Shown piece by piece: positions 9,249 to 18,615 of a DNA stretch of 64,000 nt. Position 1 is the first letter of the stretch; each line of letters opens with the position of its first letter. The notes beneath the pieces were generated by a model. It saw only the letters and a list, made by a program, of their open reading frames with translations. It did not search any database and was not told the DNA's origin. Origin of the DNA: Cupriavidus basilensis OR16 (GTDB lineage: Bacteria; Pseudomonadota; Gammaproteobacteria; Burkholderiales; Burkholderiaceae); NCBI RefSeq assembly GCF_000243095.1, contig NZ_AHJE01000098.1, forward strand, positions 26,679 through 90,678, read 5' to 3'. The translations under genes and the position numbers were made by a program.

Positions 9249-10202
9249 ATGATTGTGCGAGACCGCCCATCGGGACTGAGGTTGTTCCTGGTCCTGCGAG
9301 GCTCGATCCTGTCGCGCATCTGGCGCGTGCTGCTGGTGAACCTGCTGGTAGCGATTGCCGTGACGATCAGCCACGGCGCGTTCTTCGAGCACAAGGTCAC
9401 GCTCACGGCCATCCCCTTCACGCTGATCGGCCTGCCACTGGCCATCTTCCTGGGCTTTCGCAATACCGCCGCCTACGACCGCTTCTGGGAAGGGCGCAAG
9501 TTGTGGGGAGATCTGGTGGTGCGCAGCCAGAACCTGGCACGGCAATGCCTCACGCTGATCGCGGACAACGTGCCGGACAGCGCCGGCCATAAACCGGCGG
9601 GCCTGAACGACGCGCGCGTGCGCATGATCTCCCGCGCGATCGCCTATGCGTACGCGCTGCGCAACCGGTTGCGCGGCACCAGCGCCGCCACCGGCCTGGA
9701 CCCGGCCTGGCTGCGCCCGGCGGAGTTCGCCGACCTGCAGCGCAGCACCAATGCGCCCGCCCAGTTGATGATGCGCATGGGCGAGGACCTGGGCCAGTGC
9801 GTGCGGCAGCACCGCGTCGAGCCCTGCCTCGCCGCCGGCATCGACGACACCTTGTCGGCCATGGTGGCCACGGCGGTGGCGTGCGACCGCATCCGCCACA
9901 CGCCGATCCCGTTCTCGTACACGCTGCTGCTGCACCGTACCGCCTACCTGTATTGTTTTTTGTTGCCGTTCGGGCTGGTGGATACCATCGGCTTCGTCAC
10001 GCCCGTCGTGGTGGCCATCGTCGCGTACACCTTCTTCGGCCTGGATGCGCTGGGCGATGAGCTGGAAGAGCCGTTCGGCACCAGCGCCAACGACCTGCCG
10101 CTCGATGCGCTCTGCCGCGCCATCGAGATCGGCATGAAGGAAGCGCTGGGCGACACCGAGCTGCCGCCACCGCTCGTACCCGTGGATTACTGCCTGCTTT
10201 AG
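9249..10202 (+). CDS. Bestrophin-family ion channel (UPF0187)
   Basis: The 317-aa membrane protein has hydrophobic segments near residues 25-45, 55-70, 220-240 and 245-262. The signature GFRNTAAYDRFWEGRKLWG after the second segment is characteristic of bacterial bestrophins, which form pentameric anion or cation channels in the inner membrane. The C-terminal DLPLDALCRAIEIGM region also matches the family. The length is usual. A GGGGA lies upstream of ATG 9249. It is a single gene; the methyltransferase gene follows 160 bp downstream on the same strand. Confidence 0.9.
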   Translation: MIVRDRPSGLRLFLVLRGSILSRIWRVLLVNLLVAIAVTISHGAFFEHKVTLTAIPFTLIGLPLAIFLGFRNTAAYDRFWEGRKLWGDLVVRSQNLARQCLTLIADNVPDSAGHKPAGLNDARVRMISRAIAYAYALRNRLRGTSAATGLDPAWLRPAEFADLQRSTNAPAQLMMRMGEDLGQCVRQHRVEPCLAAGIDDTLSAMVATAVACDRIRHTPIPFSYTLLLHRTAYLYCFLLPFGLVDTIGFVTPVVVAIVAYTFFGLDALGDELEEPFGTSANDLPLDALCRAIEIGMKEALGDTELPPPLVPVDYCLL

Positions 10203-10362
10203 GGCGCCTGGCCGGCACGCTGGCGCGGCCGCGCCAGCGTGCGCCGGTTGCGCCACTCGCCCGAGCACGCGCGACTTTCGGTAAACTGCCGCTGTGCCGG
10301 CGCAGCGTCGTCCGGCTTTGGCGCACGCCTCACCGCTTTTCCCCAGGTTCCAGACATCCCAG

Positions 10363-11250
10363 ATGGCCCAGAAGTCCCCGGCGTCCAAGACGCCCGCCGC
10401 ACCGGCGCCCAGCCCCCACGAAATCCGTCCCGGCCAGTCCATCGAGCTGCTCAAGGCGCTGCATATCCTCACGCGCGACGGCAAGATGAACCAGGACAGC
10501 CGCCGCAAGCTCAAGCAGGTCTACCACCTGTTCCAGTTCATCGAGCCGCTGCTGCAAGACCTCAAGCAGGATCACCCCGACGTGACGCTGGTCGACCATG
10601 GCGCCGGCAAGTCCTACCTCGGTTTCATCCTGTACGACCTGTTCTTCAAGGCGCAGCTCGACCAGTCGCACATCTACGGCATCGAGACGCGCGAGGAACT
10701 GGTGCGCAGCTCGCAGGAACTCGCCAGCCGGCTGGGCTTCGACGGCATGTCATTCCTGAACCTGTCGGTAGCGGAATCGATCACATCCGACCGGCTCCCT
10801 CCCGCCATCGACATCGTCACCGCGCTGCACGCCTGCAACACGGCCACGGACGATGCGATCCGCTTCGCGCTGGAAAAGCGCGCCAAGTACATCGTGGTGG
10901 TGCCGTGCTGCCAGGCCGAGGTGGCCGGCGTGCTGCGCAAAAACAAGGGCAAGCTGCTGGCCGGCAATCCGCTGACCGAGATCTGGCGCCACCCGCTGCA
11001 TACGCGCGAATTCGGCAGCCAGGTGACCAACGTGCTGCGCTGCCTGCAACTGGAGGCGCACGGCTACCAGGTCAGCGTGACCGAGCTGGTGGGCTGGGAG
11101 CACTCGATGAAGAACGAGCTCATCATCGCGCAGTACAAGGACCTGCCGCGCCGCCGCCCGGCCGAGCGGCTAAACGAAGTGCTGCGCACGCTGGGACTGG
11201 AAGAGATGGAAGCGCGCTTCTATACGCAGGAGCCGGCCGCTGCCGGCTGA
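10363..11250 (+). CDS. Class I SAM-dependent methyltransferase
   Basis: The frame is open from 10294, but ATG 10363 (MAQKSPASK) is the likelier start because the preceding text is low-complexity; neither start has a strong ribosome site. After a Pro/Ala-rich N-terminus, the protein has the SAM-binding strand VDHGAGKSYLGF near residue 80, then DIVTALHACNTATDDA, as in the Methyltransf_32-type family, and a Cys-containing VVVPCCQAE motif. The substrate is unknown; relatives are annotated only as methyltransferases. Length 295 aa. Confidence 0.85.
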   Translation: MAQKSPASKTPAAPAPSPHEIRPGQSIELLKALHILTRDGKMNQDSRRKLKQVYHLFQFIEPLLQDLKQDHPDVTLVDHGAGKSYLGFILYDLFFKAQLDQSHIYGIETREELVRSSQELASRLGFDGMSFLNLSVAESITSDRLPPAIDIVTALHACNTATDDAIRFALEKRAKYIVVVPCCQAEVAGVLRKNKGKLLAGNPLTEIWRHPLHTREFGSQVTNVLRCLQLEAHGYQVSVTELVGWEHSMKNELIIAQYKDLPRRRPAERLNEVLRTLGLEEMEARFYTQEPAAAG

Positions 11251-11281
11251 GGCTGCATAGCGCCATGCCAGCCGCGCGTTG

Positions 11282-11848
11282 TTATGCCCCGCTGGCCTCG
11301 CTCATCAGCTTGCGCCAGCCGTCGTGGCCAAGACGGCGCATGGTTTCCTGGTTGCGCTCGTAGATATCCGACGCATCGGGAAAGGCCGCCACGGCCCGCG
11401 CGATGCTGTCCTCGCGCAGCAAGTGCAGGATGGGGTAAGGCGCGCGGTTGGTGTAATTCTCGATGTCGTCCGGCTCGCTGCCGCCGAACTCGTAGTGCGG
11501 ATGGAAGCTGGCGATCTGCAGGATGCCCGCCAGGCGCAGGCTCTTGAGCAAGCGCTCGGCGAAATAGAGGAAATCGTTGTAGTCGAGAAATTCCGCCAGC
11601 GCCTGGGGCACGATCAGCAGGGTCGTGTCGATCTTGGCGGGGTCGGCATCGGCGAGCGTGCGCAGCTCGGTTTCGAGATCGGCGAGCACGCCCTCGGTAT
11701 CGGTGGCTTCGCTCACCGTGTAGCGGATCTGCCGCTTCACGTGCACGGCCTTGGCGAAGGGGCACAGGTTGAGGCCGATCACCGCGCGCTCCAGCCATTG
11801 CTGGGTGGCGTCTACGATGGACTGGGGGGATGGCGAAGCGGTGGGCAT
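11282..11848 (-). CDS. DUF1415 family protein
   Basis: This 188-aa cytoplasmic protein has the family text WLERAVIGLNLCPFAK near residue 18 and FYPH-like ASFHPHYEFGG with NRAPYPILHLLRE near residue 125. DUF1415 proteins are common single genes in Beta- and Gammaproteobacteria with no known activity. It converges on the methyltransferase, 31 bp apart, with no clear terminator between. The small secreted gene to its right is on the same strand, 62 bp away, and may share a transcript. Confidence 0.9.
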   Translation of the reverse strand: MPTASPSPQSIVDATQQWLERAVIGLNLCPFAKAVHVKRQIRYTVSEATDTEGVLADLETELRTLADADPAKIDTTLLIVPQALAEFLDYNDFLYFAERLLKSLRLAGILQIASFHPHYEFGGSEPDDIENYTNRAPYPILHLLREDSIARAVAAFPDASDIYERNQETMRRLGHDGWRKLMSEASGA

Positions 11849-11910
11849 GGCGGTGCGTGACTGCGCTAAACCGCCATTTTAACCTCCTGCCCCCTGCAGG
11901 CCGGAGGGAC

Positions 11911-12303
11911 TTAGCGGCGCACCCCGTAGATCTGCCTGGCCAGCGCCTCGGCCTGGCGCATGGCCGTGTCGCGTTCGGCCGTGCCCAGCTTGCCGCAGAC
12001 GTACTCCAGGTTGGCGGTGTCCAGGTCGGTGACATGGCGCTCGCCGGACAGCACGATCACCTTGCGCCACATGCAGGCCTTGACGCGGTCGCGCTCCAGC
12101 CCGAGGCAGCCGGACTGCAGGCAGTACGAGAGGTTGCGCTGGGACAGGAAGTCGCCTTTCATGGCCTTTTCCTGCAACCCCTGCGCGGTTTCCTGCGCGA
12201 GCGACGGGTGTACGCCGGCCACAAGACCCAGCAAGCCCAGCATGACCAGCACGAAGGCCCGCGCGGCGGGAAGAGGCAACGACAAGCGGGACGGCGAGGG
12301 CAT
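11911..12303 (-). CDS. Small secreted Cys-containing protein, Sel1-like
   Basis: Starting at ATG 12303, this 130-aa protein has a clear Sec signal peptide (hydrophobic core about residues 14-33, cleavage after SLA). The mature part carries AMKGDFLSQRNLSYCLQSG, resembling a single Sel1-type helical repeat, and four Cys residues that may pair in the periplasm. Longer upstream frames on this strand are unlikely to be coding. The function is unknown. It diverges from the flavoprotein at 12440. Confidence 0.7.
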   Translation of the reverse strand: MPSPSRLSLPLPAARAFVLVMLGLLGLVAGVHPSLAQETAQGLQEKAMKGDFLSQRNLSYCLQSGCLGLERDRVKACMWRKVIVLSGERHVTDLDTANLEYVCGKLGTAERDTAMRQAEALARQIYGVRR

Positions 12304-12365
12304 GGGAGACGCGCAAGACCAGTGGCACGAGGGAATGGGCGATCTTAGCAGTTGTCCCTGCCCTA

Positions 12366-12371
12366 TATAAT
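12366..12371 (+). promoter_or_regulatory. -10 element TATAAT
   Basis: A perfect TATAAT lies 69 bp upstream of the flavoprotein ATG. The -35 at the proper spacing (TCTTAG, 12343-12348) is weak. The surrounding TATATAATCC also occurs at 55988-55997 upstream of the BMP-type operon. Confidence 0.5.
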
Positions 12372-12439
12372 CCGATCCGCCGCAGCCTCTCCTCGCACCC
12401 CTTTCCGCGATCGACCGCCCTCCCCCGGATCCAACCCAT

Positions 12440-13706
12440 ATGCCTGCACCCACCGCCTCCCTCCCAGCCGCCAGCGTCGCCGTGATCGGCGGCGGCCCCG
12501 CGGCCTGATGGCGCCGAGGTGCTGGCCGCACGTGGGTTTCGCGTGGACGTGTACGACGCCATGCCCTCGGTCGGCCGGAAATTCCTGATGGCCGGCCGCG
12601 GCGGCATGAACCTCACGCATTCCGAAGCGGCCGAGCCCTTCCTCGGGCGCTATGGCAAGCGTAGCGCGCAGATCGCGCCGCTGCTGGCCGGCTTCGATCC
12701 CCAGGCGCTGCGCGGCTGGGTGCACGGGCTGGGCATCGAGACCTTTGTCGGCAGCTCGGGCCGCGTCTTCCCCACCGACATGAAAGCCGCGCCGATGCTG
12801 CGTGCATGGCTGCACCGTCTGCGCGAGGCCGGCGTGCAGTTCCATATGCGGCATCGCTGGCTGGGCTGGGAGGATGAATCGGGCAAGCTGCGTTTCGCCA
12901 CGCCGGATGGCGAACTGCGGGTCCAGGCCGATGCCACCGTACTGGCGCTTGGCGGCGGCAGCTGGGCGCGCCTGGGTTCCGACGGCGCCTGGGTGCCGCT
13001 GCTGGCAGCACGCGGCGTGAACATCGCCCCGTTGCGCCCCGCCAACTGCGGCTTCGACGTTGCCTGGAGCGAGCACTTTCACTCGCGCTTTGCCGGTCAT
13101 CCGCTGAAAGCGGTAGCCATCGCGCTGCGCGGCCGCGACGGCGTTGCGCACTATCGCCAGGGCGAGTTCGTCATCACCGCCGGCGGCATCGAAGGGAGCC
13201 TGGTCTATGCGCTGAGCGCGCCAATGCGCGACCTGCTCGAAGCCACGGGCGAGGCCACGATCCATCTCGACCTGGCGCCAGGCCTGCCCGCCGAACGCGT
13301 GACCGAGGCCGTGCAGCGGCCGCGCGGCGCGCGCTCGCTGTCGAGCCACCTGCAGAGCAAGCTGGGCATCACCGGCGTGAAGGCCGGCTTGCTGCGCGAG
13401 TGCTTGTCAAAGGAAGAATTCGCCGACCCCGCGCGGCTGGCGGCGGCGCTCAAGGCGCTGCCCGTGCGCTTGCTGCGCGCGCGCCCGATCGATGAAGTGA
13501 TCAGCAGCGCGGGCGGCGTCGCGTTCGAGGCGATGGACGCGCAATTGATGCTGCGCGCCGTGCCGGGCGTGTTCTGTGCCGGCGAGATGCTCGACTGGGA
13601 AGCGCCCACCGGCGGCTACCTGCTGACCGCCTGCTTTGCCAGCGGGCGCGCGGCCGGGCTAGGCGTCGCGGCCTGGCTGGAAGCCGCCCGGGCTGCCGGG
13701 CGCTAA
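12440..13706 (+). CDS. HI0933-like/TIGR03862 flavoprotein, two frameshifts near start
   Basis: The product is a NAD(P)/FAD-dependent oxidoreductase-like flavoprotein of unknown substrate. From ATG 12440 the reading gives PAASVAVIGGGPAA, the FAD-binding GxGxxA/G motif, then a stop at 12507. The rest (VLAARGFRVDVYDAMPSVGRKFLMAG) resumes from about 12519 in another frame and runs to 13706. Two one-base losses, near 12504 and 12514, would restore one protein of about 422 aa with GRGGMNLTHSE in the usual place. The C-terminus keeps GGVAFEAMDAQLM and CAGEMLDWEAPTGGYLL, typical of the family. The body is otherwise intact. Confidence 0.85.
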
Positions 13707-13722
13707 GCCGGCTCAGGCGGGC

Positions 13723-15345
13723 TCAGGTCGCCTTGCCGTTGACAATGCTCAACGCCACGGCCTCTGCCACTTCAATGCCATCGATGGCCGCGGAGTAAAT
13801 GCCGCCCGCATAGCCGGCGCCTTCGCCGGCAGGGTACAGCCCTTCCACATTCATGCTCTGGTAGTTGTCCTTGCGGCGGATGCGCAGCGGCGACGACGTG
13901 CGCGTTTCCACGCCGGTCAGCACCGCGTCATGCATGGCAAAGCCGGCGATCTTCTTGTCCAGTTCGGGCAGCGCTTCGCGGATGGCTTCGATGATGTAGT
14001 CGGGCAGCGCGGTGGACAGGTCGGTCGGCGTGACGCCCGGCTTGTAGGACGGCTCGACCGCGCCCATCGCCGTGGACGGCCGGCGCGCGATGAAGTCGCC
14101 CACCAACTGCGCCGGCGCGTTGTAGTTGCGCCCGCCGAGTTCGAAGGCGCGCTCTTCCCAGTGGCGCTGGAAGGCGATGCCGGCCAGTGGGCCGCCAGGG
14201 AAATCCTCCGGCGTGATGCCCACCACGATGCCGGCATTGGCATTGCGCTCGGCGCGGACGTACTGGCTCATGCCGTTGGTCACCACGCGGCCCGGCTCCG
14301 AGGCCGCGGCCACCACCGTGCCGCCCGGGCACATGCAGAAGCTGTAGACCGCGCGGCCGTTGCTGGCGTGGTGCACCACCTTGTAGTCCGCGGCGCCCAG
14401 CAGCTTGTTGCCGGCGAACTTGCCGAAGCGGCTGCTGTTGATCATGCCCTGCGGATGCTCGATGCGAAAACCCAGCGAGAACGGCTTGGCCTCCATGAAC
14501 ACGCCGCGCTCATGCAGCATCTCGAAGGTGTCGCGCGCGCTGTGGCCCACCGCCAGGACGACGTGGTCGGCCTGCAGGTACTCGCCGTTGGACAGCTTGA
14601 GCCCGCGCATCTTGCCGCCCTCGATATCCACGTCCTCGACGCGGGTCTCGAAGCGGACCTCGCCGCCCAGCGCGAAAATCTCGGCGCGCATCTTCTCCAC
14701 CATGCTGACCAGGCGGAAGGTGCCGATGTGCGGGCGTGCGAGGTAGAGGATGTCCTCCGGCGCGCCGGCCTTGACGAATTCATCGAGGACCTTGCGGCCG
14801 TAGTGCTTCGGGTCCTTGATCTGGCTGTAGAGCTTGCCGTCGGAGAACGTGCCCGCCCCGCCCTCGCCGAACTGCACGTTCGACTCGGGATTGAGCACGC
14901 TCTTGCGCCACAGGCCGAAGGTGTCCTTGGTGCGCTCGCGCACTTCCTTGCCGCGCTCCAGGATGATGGGCTTGAAGCCCATCTGCGCCAGGATCAGGCC
15001 GGCGAGCAAACCGCACGGGCCCATGCCGATCACCACCGGGCGCAGCGTGGTGCCCGGCGCGGGCGCCTGCGCGACGAAGCGGTAGGCCATGTCCGGCGTC
15101 ACGCTCCAGTTCGACTTGCCGGCCATGCGCTTGATCGCCGCGGCTTCGTCCTTCACCGCGATATCGATGATGTAGGTGAGCTTGATATCGGAGCGCTTGC
15201 GGGCATCGTGCGCGCGGCGGTACACGGTGAACCCGGTCAGGCCATCGGCCTTGACGCCAAGTTCGGCGAGGCGGGCGAGGACCACGGCCTCGAGATCGCT
15301 CTCGGCGTGGTCGAGCGGGAGTTTGACTTCACTTAGACGTAGCAT
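13723..15345 (-). CDS. COG2509-type FAD-dependent dehydrogenase
   Basis: The 540-aa protein has an N-terminal domain of about 95 residues, then the dinucleotide motif VVIGMGPCGLLAGLILAQMG near residue 105. The hallmark NVQFGEGGAGTFSDGKL occurs near 157. The C-terminal GEGAGYAGGIYSAAIDG matches FAD-binding closure. Family members are large putative FAD dehydrogenases with unsettled substrates. It converges on the other flavoprotein with only 16 bp between, and no terminator is visible. ATG 15345 fits the known N-terminus (MLRLSEVKLPLDH). Confidence 0.9.
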   Translation of the reverse strand: MLRLSEVKLPLDHAESDLEAVVLARLAELGVKADGLTGFTVYRRAHDARKRSDIKLTYIIDIAVKDEAAAIKRMAGKSNWSVTPDMAYRFVAQAPAPGTTLRPVVIGMGPCGLLAGLILAQMGFKPIILERGKEVRERTKDTFGLWRKSVLNPESNVQFGEGGAGTFSDGKLYSQIKDPKHYGRKVLDEFVKAGAPEDILYLARPHIGTFRLVSMVEKMRAEIFALGGEVRFETRVEDVDIEGGKMRGLKLSNGEYLQADHVVLAVGHSARDTFEMLHERGVFMEAKPFSLGFRIEHPQGMINSSRFGKFAGNKLLGAADYKVVHHASNGRAVYSFCMCPGGTVVAAASEPGRVVTNGMSQYVRAERNANAGIVVGITPEDFPGGPLAGIAFQRHWEERAFELGGRNYNAPAQLVGDFIARRPSTAMGAVEPSYKPGVTPTDLSTALPDYIIEAIREALPELDKKIAGFAMHDAVLTGVETRTSSPLRIRRKDNYQSMNVEGLYPAGEGAGYAGGIYSAAIDGIEVAEAVALSIVNGKAT

Positions 15346-15532
15346 GGGAACCTGGAATTCTGCGGCCGGTAGGTCGGCCCTGGAAGGGGCGCTGACTGCA
15401 CTCTGGTTGAGCGTCGGGCTGGCCGGACCGCAATTTTATCGTTTTTAGGGCCAGGGTCCGCATTCTCTGCCACGAGAGCGCGAAATTGTGAGATCTTCCG
15501 CACCCCGGCAAGATAACCAGGAAGGAAGAAAG

Positions 15533-15838
15533 ATGATCGACGCACTAGTCAGCGGCCGGCTCCACGGCCACGCCAGCGAACGTTCCGGCCAGGGCGGCAG
15601 CCAGTACGTGACCGCCAAGCTCAAGGCCGCGATCAACGATGGCGATACTGTCATCGTCAACGTGATCGCGTTTGCCGACAAGGTGCGGGCGGGCCTGCTG
15701 GCGCTGGAGGACGGCGAGTCGGTCGCGCTGTCGGGCAGCCTCACGCCCAAGGTCTGGACCGACAAGAACGGCGACACCCGGCCCGCCCTGGACCTGGTGG
15801 CCCACGCCATGCTGAGCGCGCACGACCAGCAGGACTGA
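15533..15838 (+). CDS. Short OB-fold, SSB/PriB-like protein
   Basis: ATG 15533 follows GGAAGGAAGAAAG. The 101-aa protein reads like a minimal single-strand-binding OB domain: MIDALVSGRLHG (first strand), VIVNVIAFADKVRAGL, GESVALSGSLTPKVWTDKNG and then RPALDLVAHAML. It lacks the acidic C-terminal tail of true SSB. It may be a repair or plasmid-type helper rather than the essential SSB; the OB assignment is from pattern only. It converges on the small gene ending at 15865. Confidence 0.75.
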   Translation: MIDALVSGRLHGHASERSGQGGSQYVTAKLKAAINDGDTVIVNVIAFADKVRAGLLALEDGESVALSGSLTPKVWTDKNGDTRPALDLVAHAMLSAHDQQD

Positions 15839-15864
15839 CCGCCCAGGCCCGCTTCAGGCCCACT

Positions 15865-16230
15865 TCAGGCCTGCGCCAGCCGCAGCCAGCGGGTCCACCA
15901 GGGCCTTGCCACGGGTGCCTGCAGCCCCAACGTGGCGGCCTTCCGGGCCATCAGTTCCACCCAGCCCGGCGACAGCGCCACCACGCTGCCGGCCGGCAGG
16001 CGCCGCGCCTGCCGCCACACGGTGCCGGCCAGCCAGCGCGGCACCTCGGTGAGTTCGAGTTCGCCCTCCAGCACGCACAGGATCGTGCCGGCCCTGGCAT
16101 GGAAGCGCAGCACACGGCCACTTTCCAGGTCGAGCGCTTGCGCTTGCGGCTCGGCGCCAGCCTGCATGGCGCGCGTGGGCTGCACGGGCTGGACCGTGGG
16201 GATGATCGGGTCTGAACGATAGCTTTGCAT
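15865..16230 (-). CDS. Small DUF2917-like protein, divergent to MocR
   Basis: The 121-aa protein starts at ATG 16230. Residues 35-115 hold beta-rich text (GRVLRFHARAGTILCVLEG, then ELELTEVPRWLAG and a Pro/Gly turn LPAGSVVALSPG) that resembles DUF2917 or a cupin-like barrel; no metal-binding His set is visible. It is transcribed divergently from the MocR-type regulator, whose predicted operator at 16346-16370 lies between them, so the regulator may control it. No function is assigned. Confidence 0.6.
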   Translation of the reverse strand: MQSYRSDPIIPTVQPVQPTRAMQAGAEPQAQALDLESGRVLRFHARAGTILCVLEGELELTEVPRWLAGTVWRQARRLPAGSVVALSPGWVELMARKAATLGLQAPVARPWWTRWLRLAQA

Positions 16231-16345
16231 GATGCCGGCTCCCTGGCTTTGACAGGGTTCCAGACTACCGATGCGGGCCGGGACAAAACAGGCACACGCC
16301 CAGGGCTTGTGGACCATAACAGAGGCATGACAGACCATCTGTTAC

Positions 16346-16370
16346 GATACAGAAGACCACAATCTGTATC
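16346..16370. promoter_or_regulatory. Dyad GATACAG-N11-CTGTATC, likely MocR operator
   Basis: Perfect 7-bp inverted arms sit 35 bp upstream of the regulator's ATG 16405, in the divergent spacer. A second small palindrome (CTGT-N6-ACAG, 16339-16352) overlaps it. GntR-type regulators commonly bind such sites and control themselves and the divergent gene. Confidence 0.5.
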
Positions 16371-16404
16371 TGTTGCGTCGACCGCCGCCGCGCCACCATG
16401 CCGC

Positions 16405-17847
16405 ATGGAATCCGCCCCCCTCTACCGCCAGCTTGCCCAGCACTACCTTCACGCCATCGAAACCGGCGTACTGAAGCCGGGGGACCGCGTGCCTTCCGTG
16501 CGCACGCTCATGGAGTTGCACGGCGTGAGCCTGTCGACCGCCTTGCAGGCCTGCCGGCAGATGGAAAGCGATGGCTTGCTTGAGGCCAGGCCGCGCTCGG
16601 GCTATTTCGTGCTGCACCGCCGGCACAAGCCGCTGGCACCGATCGAAGAACCCGCCGCCACACTGCCCGACCCCGCGCAATACGTGGGCATCCACGAGCG
16701 CATCTCCGCCATCACCGCGCGCGGGCACCAGCAACCGGTCGCCGTGAATTTTGCCGGCGCTTGCGGCGCGCCCGCGCTGTATCCGGCGCAAGACCTGCGC
16801 AATGCGGCGGCACGCGCGCTGCGCCTTCACCCGCAGCTGTTTGGCAGCGCGGCCGACACCGGCGGGCATCCAGCCTTTCGCGCCGTGCTGGCGCGGCACG
16901 CGCTGCTGTCGCGCGTCACGATAGCGCCGGACGACATCCTGGTGACCCATGGCTGCACCGAAGCGCTCAACCTCGCGCTGCGCGCGGTGGCACAGCCAGG
17001 TGACGTGATTGCCGTGGAGTCGCCCACCTACTACGGCCTGCTGCAAATCCTCGAAAGCCTGGGCATGCGGGCGCTGGAAATTCCCAGCAGCCCGCAGACC
17101 GGCATCTCGCTGGACGCGCTGGAGCTGGCGGCGCAGACCTACGACAACATCCGCGCCGTGGTGGTGGTGCCGAACCTGCAGAATCCGCTGGGCAGCATCA
17201 TGCCGGACGCCAACAAGGCGCAACTGGTGGCCTGGTGCGAGGCGCGCGCGATTGCGCTGATCGAGGACGACTGCTTCTCCGCGCTGGCCGACAGCGACGC
17301 CCCGCTGCCCGCGCTCAAGGCCTGGGACCGCAGCGGTGGCGTGATCCATTGCGCCTCGCTGCACAAGATCCTGGCGCCCGGCATGCGGCTGGGCTGGATC
17401 GCCGCGGGCAAGTGGCAGGCACGCGTGGAAATGCTCAAGTACAGCCAGTCGCGGCCCAACGAGTTGCTGGCGCAGATGGCAGCGGCCGAGTTCATGGGCT
17501 CCGGCGCGTTCGAGCGGCACCTGCGGCGCCTGCGTGAGCAATTGCGCAGCCAGCGCGCGCAGGTGGCGCAAGCCATCGCCGCCGAGTTCCCCGCGGGCAC
17601 GCGCGCCTCCAACCCGAACGGCGGGCTGCACCTGTGGGTGGAGCTGCCCGGCTCGGTCCCGTCCGAGGCCGTGTTCGACCAGGCCATGGCGGCCGGCATC
17701 CGGGTGGTGCCGGGGGTGATGTTCTCCAACTCCAACCGCTTCGACCATTTCCTGCGGCTCAATTGCGGCACGCCGTTCACGCCAGAGATCGAGCGCGCGT
17801 TGCGCACGCTCGCCGCGGTGGTGGCGCGCCTGGCGGACAAGCCCTAG
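16405..17847 (+). CDS. MocR-type GntR regulator with aminotransferase domain
   Basis: This fused transcription factor has a winged-helix GntR domain (residues about 1-70: APLYRQLAQHYLHAIETG, PSVRTLMELHGVSLSTAL) joined to a fold-type I PLP aminotransferase-like domain (about 110-480). The PLP-Lys region reads CASLHKILAPGMRLGWI, and NPNGGLHLWVELPG is typical. ATG 16405 is preferred over 16327, which would place the predicted operator inside the gene. The PLP ligand usually senses an amine or vitamin B6 compound. The target may be the divergent gene. Length 480 aa, standard for MocR proteins. Confidence 0.88.
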   Translation: MESAPLYRQLAQHYLHAIETGVLKPGDRVPSVRTLMELHGVSLSTALQACRQMESDGLLEARPRSGYFVLHRRHKPLAPIEEPAATLPDPAQYVGIHERISAITARGHQQPVAVNFAGACGAPALYPAQDLRNAAARALRLHPQLFGSAADTGGHPAFRAVLARHALLSRVTIAPDDILVTHGCTEALNLALRAVAQPGDVIAVESPTYYGLLQILESLGMRALEIPSSPQTGISLDALELAAQTYDNIRAVVVVPNLQNPLGSIMPDANKAQLVAWCEARAIALIEDDCFSALADSDAPLPALKAWDRSGGVIHCASLHKILAPGMRLGWIAAGKWQARVEMLKYSQSRPNELLAQMAAAEFMGSGAFERHLRRLREQLRSQRAQVAQAIAAEFPAGTRASNPNGGLHLWVELPGSVPSEAVFDQAMAAGIRVVPGVMFSNSNRFDHFLRLNCGTPFTPEIERALRTLAAVVARLADKP

Positions 17848-18021
17848 CGGCCGGGGATGGATGGCTGGACACGGGCATGCGGCGCCACTTCCGTCGCCTC
17901 GCGCCGCCATTCGTCCCTTGCATCGCGCCGTTCATCGCAGCGCGCTAGGCGGCGGCCGAGCGCACCGTCATCCTTGCCAACATTGCCGAAACCGGCAGGC
18001 CGCGCTCACAAGGAGAACAAG

Positions 18022-18423
18022 ATGACGCACACCTCCCTCCCGCTCGCCACCGAGACCGTGGGTTCCGCCCCGCGCCTTTGCACCGCCCGCCGCGCCGACC
18101 CGGCGCATCGCCTGGCACGCGCCGACGCCAGGGCCGGCCAGGACATCAAAGACAGCGCCACGCGCACGGAGCATGACCAGGGACAAAGCAGGCCCACCCG
18201 GCTTGCCGATACCATCGGCCGGGTTCCTGTCCAGACCTTGACCGAGATGACTCATGCCAACTCCGCTGCCAGCGGCAAGCTCCACGAACTGCGCACCCTG
18301 GCCTCGCACCTGACCGCCGGCTCGCTGTTGCAGGCGGCCACGCTGCAATTGATTGCCGAGCAAGAGAACACGCAGCACCGCTACGCCCCCGCGCGCATCG
18401 CCGAGCTCTCGCGCCAGGGCTAA
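18022..18423 (+). CDS. Hypothetical 133-aa protein
   Basis: ATG 18022 follows AAGGAG at ideal spacing, which excludes the longer frame from 17857. The protein is polar and Ala/Arg/Thr-rich, with a predicted helical C-terminal half (ELRTLASHLTAGSLLQAATLQLIAEQEN). There is no signal peptide or motif I recognise. A GC hairpin (CCGGGC/GCCCGG) begins right after the stop near 18426 with ATTTTT about 10 bases on, a weak terminator. Confidence 0.6.
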   Translation: MTHTSLPLATETVGSAPRLCTARRADPAHRLARADARAGQDIKDSATRTEHDQGQSRPTRLADTIGRVPVQTLTEMTHANSAASGKLHELRTLASHLTAGSLLQAATLQLIAEQENTQHRYAPARIAELSRQG

Positions 18424-18615
18424 GGCCCGGGCGGGCGCCCGGTGTGGATTTTTACGCCACACACGCCCCATTTCCTCCCCTGCTGCCCTATGCTATCGCT
18501 CGTAGCGAGCATGGCGGCCGCCCCGGCGCATTCGAGGCGGCACAAAGCCAGCCGAGCCACACGCGTGCCAGCCAGCCCTGGCCCGCGCTTATCGGGATAG
18601 GGAGAAACTGCATTG

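Noticed and set aside
13930..15336. 468-codon plus-strand open frame
   Set aside because: It lies antisense to the COG2509-type flavoprotein, with Ala/His/Arg bias and no motif.
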